DNA of 64,000 nucleotides from Flaccisagitta enflata (taxonomy: Eukaryota; Chaetognatha; Sagittoidea; Aphragmophora): positions 52,018,001 to 52,082,000 of the forward strand of contig OZ231127.1 in assembly GCA_965153355.1 (NCBI GenBank), given 5' to 3'. Shown piece after piece: positions 57,243 through 64,000 of the stretch; the first letter of the stretch is position 1; every line of letters begins with the position of its first letter. The position numbers were made by a program, and so were the translations under genes. The notes under the pieces are model-generated. The model was not told where the DNA came from. It made no database searches and saw nothing but the letters and a program-made list of their open reading frames with translations.

Positions 57243-58130
57243 AGACAGGCAAGGAAACACTGACAGACCGAACAACTAGTTGAAGATAGAGAGATTAACC
57301 GCTGCTTGCGAACACGCCGCCGGTTTGAACCATTTACTATACAATGGCAACCGGCAGCACGCATGCTGAGATATTCCGGCTATTTCCTCCAAAATTCCGG
57401 CAGTTCCTCTCTCGCTGGCTTCTTTTTTTTCCTTCACTTTTTTTTTACTGATACGTCAATCCCAGAGAAAGAAAAGTACGTGCGCACTGGAATATGTATT
57501 CCATGAGACACGTGCGCACGTGGGACCGTCCCGAGTGCTCCCTGCCAGAAATGACATTTTCCACTTTTTTCTCATATCGCGAGAAAGAACCCAAAGTGGA
57601 GGAAGATAATGAGAAAGATGATGTTGGAGATGAAGGAGAAGATGGAAGAGGGAACGAATAAAAGCGAAAAGTAAATGAAGGGGAGGAAGGGGCAGAAAAT
57701 AAAGACGAACAGGAGGAAGAATTTGAGGAAGAAGAAGTAACATCCAGTCATTATGAAGAAAGAGACGGAGGACAGCGAGAAACATACAAAGGACAGGGAA
57801 GAAAAAAGGAACAACAGTGGAAATAATAAAAGAGAACATAAAAGGCGGAAGAAAACAGTTATACCATTTCAAACCCGTAGCCGTGGCACCAAGCCTGAAT
57901 CGCGGGTGGCGAAAGCCAGGCAGTGCCAAGGCATCGTTCCTTCCGCAACTCCTCACGTATATATTGCCGATATTGCCAAAACTTTTCCCATCTCTTCCAA
58001 GACTAATAAATACGTTATGTCTGCCTCCAAGTCCTCCTTCACTTCTCTTTTCCTTTCCCTCTCCCTCCTTTGAAAAAAAAATTGTCCTCTTCTTCATTTA
58101 ACATTGCCTTTCCTCTCTGTTTTTCTGCCT
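57243..58130. other. Unassigned; purine-rich 57580-57770
   Basis: GAAGA-rich plus strand gives a long hydrophobic minus-strand frame (58097-57456, 213 codons) that I regard as composition-driven. No splice-supported gene. Confidence 0.35.
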
Positions 58131-58402
<272 letters not shown>

Positions 58403-58512
58403 CACTTTTCTGCAGAGCCAACAATTTTCTTCGAGTTGCCATTTCTTATCTTTTTGTCACTTCTTTCATAAATGTGGAGCCTGGCGTGCCATTGGTTGAA
58501 GGGGTACAGAAT

Positions 58513-58515
<3 letters not shown>

Positions 58516-58596
<81 letters not shown>
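58516..58596. repeat. (GA)n, complementary to the (TC)n upstream
   Basis: About 40 GA units, 120 bp after the end of the TC tract, so the two could pair. Confidence 0.97.
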
Positions 58597-58600
<4 letters not shown>

Positions 58601-60170
58601 AAGACACAGACATGCACATGGACAAATTGGACAGGGACAGAGTCTGAAACAGAGAGAACCGACAGACGGACAAACAAACAAGTTAGAAGTGAATGCGTGA
58701 ATGCGTGTGGGATCAGCGAACAGACCGTCAGACGGCTTCAGTCACTCTGTAATAAAGGGTAGCCAGCACTATGCGAAAGGCGTTGCTGTGGCAGGTGGTA
58801 AGGGGCGGCGCGTGGTGATGGCAGTCAGATGAAGGTGGAGCAGTGGTGGTGGAGGCAGGCAGCTGAGCCTGCTGAGGGCAGCGCGCAATGTCCGCCACAA
58901 TTGCTAGTTTTATTTTCGTCTTCAATTTCGCTCCCTCAAAGTCGAAAGAATAAGTAAGAGGGAGTGTGTTGCATTTTTTTTTCAGTCTCTTTTTTTCTTC
59001 TGCGTTTAGCATAAATGCCATTTGCCTTTTTTCGACCGTTGAAGCCTTTTCTTTCCACGTCTCTCTCACTTTGGCAATCACAGCTGCATTTGTATCTGTC
59101 TGTTTCTATTTCTTGCTGTATTCCTATTTGTCGGTATCTATCTCGAACCCTCGGTTGTTCAGTTCATCTGTTACATGCTTCCAAAATGTTGTAGCAATGC
59201 CAACTGCTTATCCAACCTTTACACATCTGTACTAGTCCAACCACAAAAGCTTCGCCAGTCTGTCCATGTGACCCCCGGTGTACTGTTGTCCTGTCGGGCA
59301 ATTCGTTCGTTTCTTCTTTGATCTCTCTAGTTCTTAACGTTGGGTGGTTTCTTTATAACTGTAACATCTAATTTTGGTCGTTTTCTATTTATGTCAGGAT
59401 TTATCGGTCATCACGATCGAGAGGCCAGATTACGTCCGGACGTTCATTCTTGATCAAAAATGAAAGAAGAGAGTGAAGTGAAGATCAATCAGTGCATGAG
59501 CACTCAAACCAACAAAAAATGTTTGAAATGCATGAAAAAAAGCAGACTTCCCCGAAAATATCAACCTTTAAAAAAAGAAATAATAAAGAACAAAAAAAAA
59601 ACAAACAAAAAACAAAACAAACCGAAACTAAAAACAAAAAACACCGAACAAAACAAAGAAAAAGAAAGAAAACAAACGAAGATTAATAAAATAGTTAAGA
59701 ATTATAACATTATCCCACTGAGCAAAGCTCATTGTCAATTGTGTCACAAAAAAACTTCATCACGGGTTTTTAAAGTTGGTAACCCCCGTCCCCTCCTACT
59801 AGCTCTAGAGTAAACTCGATCTTAAGAGAGTTGATTGAGTGTCGCGCTTGTGTCTGGAGTTGACTCAGTCGTAGACTTCGACCATAAAAAGTTGACAAAG
59901 TGTCGCCTTTTGTCGCGGATATTTGATTTCCGGCGACATGAGTCAACAACTCCCACGAGCAGAGATTAGCGTTACTGAGCGTCAGTGGTTGGCCGTTATG
60001 AGGTCGTTATATGGTAAAAATCCGCCATTTTATGCTAAGGTCTTTATCCTAAATAACTGGACGTTATTTATATGAAAGTTACACATTATCTAAGTAAAAG
60101 GAACAGATTTTCTAAAAGGTTCATTGCATTTGACTCATGGAAATCCTCGTTATGAAAGATGGACAACATT
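58597..60170. other. Unassigned 1.6 kb
   Basis: A minus-strand frame at 59081-58728 (117 codons, Lys-rich then Pro/Thr-rich) is the least poor coding candidate but has no further support. 59570-59680 is A-rich (AAACAAAAAACAAAAC). No element ends found. Confidence 0.35.
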
Positions 60171-60172
60171 AC

Positions 60173-60244
60173 CACTAAACATACCATACATACCATACAT
60201 ACCATACATACCATACATACCATACATACCATACATACCACCAT
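60173..60244. repeat. (ACCATACAT)n 9-bp minisatellite
   Basis: About seven CATACATAC units. Confidence 0.92.
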
Positions 60245-60297
60245 ACGCCACACAAACCATCTTACCCCTTAAAGTCGGTTCTTTTACAAATGTCACA

Positions 60298-60476
60298 AAT
60301 ACTTACTATACTTACTATACTTACTATACTTACTATACTTACTATTTTTACTTTTTTTTACTATACTTTCTATAGTTACTATACATACTATACAAGGCCC
60401 TCTTCTATTCATTTCAGTTAGGGTAGAGAGAAGGATATTGGTCCACCTATCATACTTTGGCCTAAACATTGTTAAA

Positions 60477-60507
<31 letters not shown>

Positions 60508-60790
60508 TACTTACTATACTTACTATACTTACTATACTTAATATACTTACTATACTTACTATACTTACTATACTTACTATACTTACTATGCCTACTTTTC
60601 TTACTATTCTTACTATAGTTACTATACTTTCTATAGTTACTATACACATACTATACAAGAGCCCTCTTCTATTCATTTCAGTTAGGGTAGAGAGAAGAAG
60701 GATATTGGTCACACCTATCATACTTTGGCCACAAACATTGTTGAGAGAAGCGAGAGAGAGGAGAGAGAGAGAGAGAGAGAGAAGGCCTTT
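60298..60790. repeat. Tandem segmental duplication carrying (ACTATACTT)n and (GA)n
   Basis: Unit 1 (60298-60507) and unit 2 (60508-60790) each consist of a 9-bp CTTACTATA array, TATACAAG(A)GCCCTCTTCTATT, GTTAGGGTAGAGAGAAGGAT, ATTGGTC...CACCTATCATACTTTGGCC, AAACATTGTT and GAGAGA. They differ in array length and small indels. Confidence 0.88.
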
Positions 60791-61044
60791 TACACCAAAG
60801 CATTATAAGATCGACTTAAAAACAAAGGATCGTGGAAGAATGAAAGAGAGGGGAGAAAGGAGAGGAGGGGAGGAGGAGGAAGGAAGGAATCGGTTTTTCA
60901 TGGTGATTTATCCGGTTATTCGTTATCCCATATATCCTATCCGTTACACGGATTGCCGGATCTCGATACCTAATCTCTGCCCACGAGACATAGAGTTAGC
61001 TCTTTGTTAAGTTTACTCTACGGTTTATTCTGCAGACCCTGGGC
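60791..61044. other. Unassigned, purine-rich start
   Basis: No gene. Confidence 0.4.
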
Positions 61045-61079
61045 AGAGTGTTTATTGTTGTTGTTGTTGTTATTATTAT

Positions 61080-61146
<67 letters not shown>

Positions 61147-61185
61147 CATTGTCATTGTCATTTGGTTGTTGTTCTTGTTATTGTT

Positions 61186-61225
<40 letters not shown>

Positions 61226-61274
61226 CTAGCTGTGTGTGTGTGTGTGTGCCGTATGTGTGTGTGTGCGTGTGCGT

Positions 61275-61312
<38 letters not shown>

Positions 61313-61320
61313 CTGTGTGT
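61045..61320. repeat. (TTG)n then (TG)n
   Basis: About 35 TTG (61053-61146), TCATTG, then TG (61188-61224, 61232-61248, 61255-61310 with GTGCGT). Confidence 0.96.
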
Positions 61321-61477
61321 CTGCTTAGTGGCCTTTTTGAAGTGTCAATGTGATCTTAGTGTTTCCGAGGTCATCGTTGACACTGTTTCCTTTCTGTTTA
61401 TTACCCTCTTTTGATTATAAATTTCCCCATAGGTACAGCGGGGGTAGGCGCATTTAATGGCGGGCAGACGTTTTAAG

Positions 61478-61479
<2 letters not shown>
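61321..61479. other. Unassigned sequence
   Basis: Short unique spacer. Confidence 0.4.
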
Positions 61480-62026
<547 letters not shown>

Positions 62027-62214
62027 GTCACTTTCGTCGCCATCGGCGTTTGAAAAGGAGAAATCATTTCATAATTGATTTTTATTAGTAATGAATAAGA
62101 CGAAACGTGGTTATAAAACGTCAATTTCATCTATTTTTCCAACTCTTTTCATTCTTGGCGACGGGGAAATTTGTCCCCCGTTGATTTTCCCCATCTTCGT
62201 CCAGAGGTCGTCAG

Positions 62215-62770
62215 GCGAGGTCGCCTTTCACGCCATCGAGGCCACAGCCGTAGTGTCGAGGCTACAGCTACGATGTTGAGGCCACAGCCATGATACCGAG
62301 GCCACAGCCATGATGTCGAGGCCACAGCCGCAGTGTCGAGGCCACAGCTACAATGTTTAGGCCACAGCCATGATGCCATGGCCACAGCCATGATGTCGAG
62401 GCCACAGCCGCAGTGTCGAGGCCACAGCTACGATGTTTAGGCCACAGCCCTGATACCGTGGCTACAGCCATGATCTCAAGGCCACAGCCGCAGTGTCGAG
62501 GCCACAGCTACGATGTCATGGTTACAGCCACGATACCGAGGCCACAGCCATGATGTCGAGTCCACAACTACGATGTCGAGGCCACAGCTGCACTGTGGAG
62601 AGGCCACAGCTACGATGTCGAGGCAACAGCTTCACCGTCGAGAGGCCACAACTACGATGTCAGGGCCACAGCCGTACTGTCGACGCCACAGCCACACTAT
62701 CGAGGCCACACCCGTACTGTCATGGCCTCAGCTACGATGTCGAGGCCCTTACCTTAATGCCGAGGCCAGA
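62215..62770. repeat. 20-bp minisatellite GAGGCCACAGCCATGATGTC, ~27 units
   Basis: Units are almost all 20 bp. Positions 1-11 are conserved, the rest varies (CCATGATGTC, CCGCAGTGTC, CTACGATGTC). A few 22-bp units with GAGAGG occur near 62598 and 62640. The frames over it are repeat artefacts. Confidence 0.93.
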
Positions 62771-62799
62771 ATAGGTACCAATTGACGCTACAGCCACTA

Positions 62800-62996
62800 A
62801 CACCTGTGTACATATTTTTGTCAGAAATCATTAAAACGATACTTCCAATTGGCCCAGTTAGATGAAATTTTGCCTGAAACTGACTCCTACCTCCGACCTA
62901 CTACCATGGAAGATTCAACATACAAGACAGACATGCAGTATACTTTTCATGATTTTATTGTGTGTGATACATTGACGAAAATATGTGTACAAGTGT
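62800..62996. mobile_element. Short TA-flanked inverted-repeat element
   Basis: ACACCTGTGTACATATTTTT then GTCA at the left against TGACGAAAATATGTGTACAA then GTGT at the right; 25-bp arms with about four mismatches. TA outside both (62798-62799, 62997-62998). Confidence 0.45.
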
Positions 62997-63199
62997 TAGC
63001 ATTGCGCTGATTGTTTTTCCCATGTGTAACTTTCTAGCTTAATGAGAATTTATTTCTTGACTTCAATTGGACCCGAAAAAAGGTTACCATGAAGCTGGAA
63101 AGTTACAAACAAGCGTGTTCAGAGTAAATTAAAAATTGTCACTTTTTTGAGGGGTCACACAAGAACGATACAGTTTAGTAAGACAAAGCAAAATCATAA

Positions 63200-63365
63200 T
63201 TAGTAATGATCAATTACAATTGTCGTGCAGGCCAAAGCCATCATTAAGCCCACAAACGCACCGCCAAGACCCATGTCGCACCCGAAGAGCCTAGAGACTG
63301 AGACGTCGCCGCCGTCGTATAGGTTACCGTCTTCGCCGTCGTAAGTAAAGCCGCCATTGTTTTGG
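63200..63365 (-). CDS. Probable last coding exon of an unknown gene
   Basis: On the minus strand CTATAG (ending 63366) is followed by an open frame of about 54 codons to TAA at 63202-63200. The product is glycine/aspartate-rich at first (GGFTYDGEDGNLYDGG) and then has a hydrophobic C-terminal segment (GLGGAFVGLMMALACTTIVI) ending in DHY. It could be a membrane anchor or tail. AATAAA on the minus strand lies at 63054-63049, about 150 bp beyond the stop. Codon third positions favour C/T, unlike the AT-rich flanks. Upstream exons were not identified, and the acceptor has only a modest pyrimidine tract. A second frame gives an ATG-started Ala/Thr-rich peptide, which I think less likely. Family unknown. 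Confidence 0.38.
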
Positions 63366-63564
63366 CTATAGTCTCATCCTTTATGTCAAACCAGCGCCAT
63401 AATCGTGGAGGCCGCCGCAGTTGAAGTCCATCGAACTGTCCTTATGTATTACCTACATTTGTCATCGCCAATCACCAGGCCTTTTTTTAGTGATTTTTTT
63501 GGCAGAGCCAACCGGGCTCTCTCCTCACAAATTTACAGAGCCCGACGGCAAAACAGCAAGCCCG
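63366..63564. other. Unassigned sequence
   Basis: No gene or element end recognised. Confidence 0.4.
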
Positions 63565-63853
63565 GCAAAAAAACAATCCTGGGTGGAAGTCTACCTAAAT
63601 TGTGTGTGGGGCGGGCAGGGGTAGTGAGGAAAGTTGCTAAAGAACATTTGGGCAGGAGAAGCGACATTAAAATCACTTGTACATGCCAAGAAAACAGTGT
63701 CACTGATCAACAGAGCAATAGATGGACTAATGAATGGACGGACCAACAGATGGAGAGACCAACAGATGGACGGACCAACAGATAGACAGACAAACAGATA
63801 GACAGACCGCCCAACAGTGGGTTATAGAGTAGTGTGCAAACGACTTGAAAAAC
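63565..63853 (+). mobile_element. Degraded hairpin-ended element
   Basis: TTGTGTGTGGGGCGGGCAGG, ATTTGGGCAGGAGAAGCGAC, a GACGGACCAACAGATGG core repeated, and TGGGTTATAGAGTAGTGTGC then AAACGACTTGAAAAA where the family has its hairpin. Confidence 0.6.
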
Positions 63854-64000
63854 TGAACATTTTGCTCCATTTCTTCACCGTCATCTTTCAATGGTATTTT
63901 TTCATCTCTCTCATAATTAGGGTTTGGAGTTTCAAACAAAATCATCTAGTGGCATATAACGGAAGTATAATTGAGATTATATGCATAGTAGGTTGCGTTT
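63854..64000. other. Unassigned sequence to window end
   Basis: No gene seen. Confidence 0.4.

Noticed and set aside
57456-58097. 213-codon minus-strand hydrophobic frame
   Set aside because: It is the antisense of a GAAGA-rich stretch; Phe/Leu content follows from composition, and there is no domain or splice support.
58728-59081. 117-codon minus-strand frame
   Set aside because: Composition is partly natural but there is no start context, domain, splice signal or base-composition shift; kept only as a note under unassigned sequence.
60173-60244. CCATACATA repeats as telomere-like sequence
   Set aside because: It is not a TTAGGG-type unit and is only seven copies in an internal position.

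Overview
This window looks like non-coding, repeat-dominated DNA from an animal genome, most likely an invertebrate. No ribosomal RNA, tRNA, operon or CRISPR array was seen. Three things point to an animal: a Jockey-group LINE reverse transcriptase, a decayed BEL/Pao-type gag-protease (a retrotransposon group known from animals), and intron-containing gene fragments. Short elements with a tetranucleotide core and a terminal hairpin resemble the DINE-1/HINE (Helentron-derived) elements of insects and the pearl-type elements of bivalves. A mollusc-like or other spiralian source is therefore plausible, but the sequence does not prove it.

Layout. 1-2.4 kb: the 3' part of a LINE with an open ORF. 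2.4-16 kb: long (TC)n, (TA)n, (TTTC)n and (TG)n tracts between small DNA transposons. 16.9-17.4 kb: a 12-bp GGCGGCGWCATC minisatellite. 19.1-19.6 kb: a CAA/CAG tract. 20.7-26.4 kb: a cluster of hairpin-ended elements, including a 20-bp minisatellite bracketed by inverted element ends. 28.4-32 kb: two fold-back elements and a 163-bp tandem array. 32.9-40 kb: the densest cluster of hairpin-ended elements, ending in a 1.65-kb copy filled with decamer repeats. 40-47 kb: mostly (GA)n. 48-49.7 kb: the BEL/Pao remnant. 50-50.7 kb: a near-perfect palindrome. 52.1-53.2 kb (minus strand): the best candidate host gene, two exons and 278 codons, function unknown. 54.8-62 kb: purine tracts and microsatellites. 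62.2-62.8 kb: a second 20-bp minisatellite. 63.2-63.4 kb (minus strand): a probable last exon of an unknown gene.

The most interesting system is the hairpin-ended superfamily. About thirty full or partial copies were found. Most that keep both ends run from ACAAGGCC (or ACAAGTGACGCG) to a hairpin followed by A's, with a (GACC/GACG/AACC)n core. At least four 'dialects' of the hairpin occur (AGTCGCG, AGTTGCG, GTGCGACA, AAGTGCG). In most copies that keep both ends, the same dialect appears again near the opposite end. This suggests that terminal recognition sequences diverged together. A second theme is a set of nine or more TA-flanked inverted-repeat elements of about 0.2-0.8 kb without transposase, and two hAT-type MITEs with perfect 8-bp target duplications. 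None of these non-autonomous elements has its mobilising enzyme inside the window.
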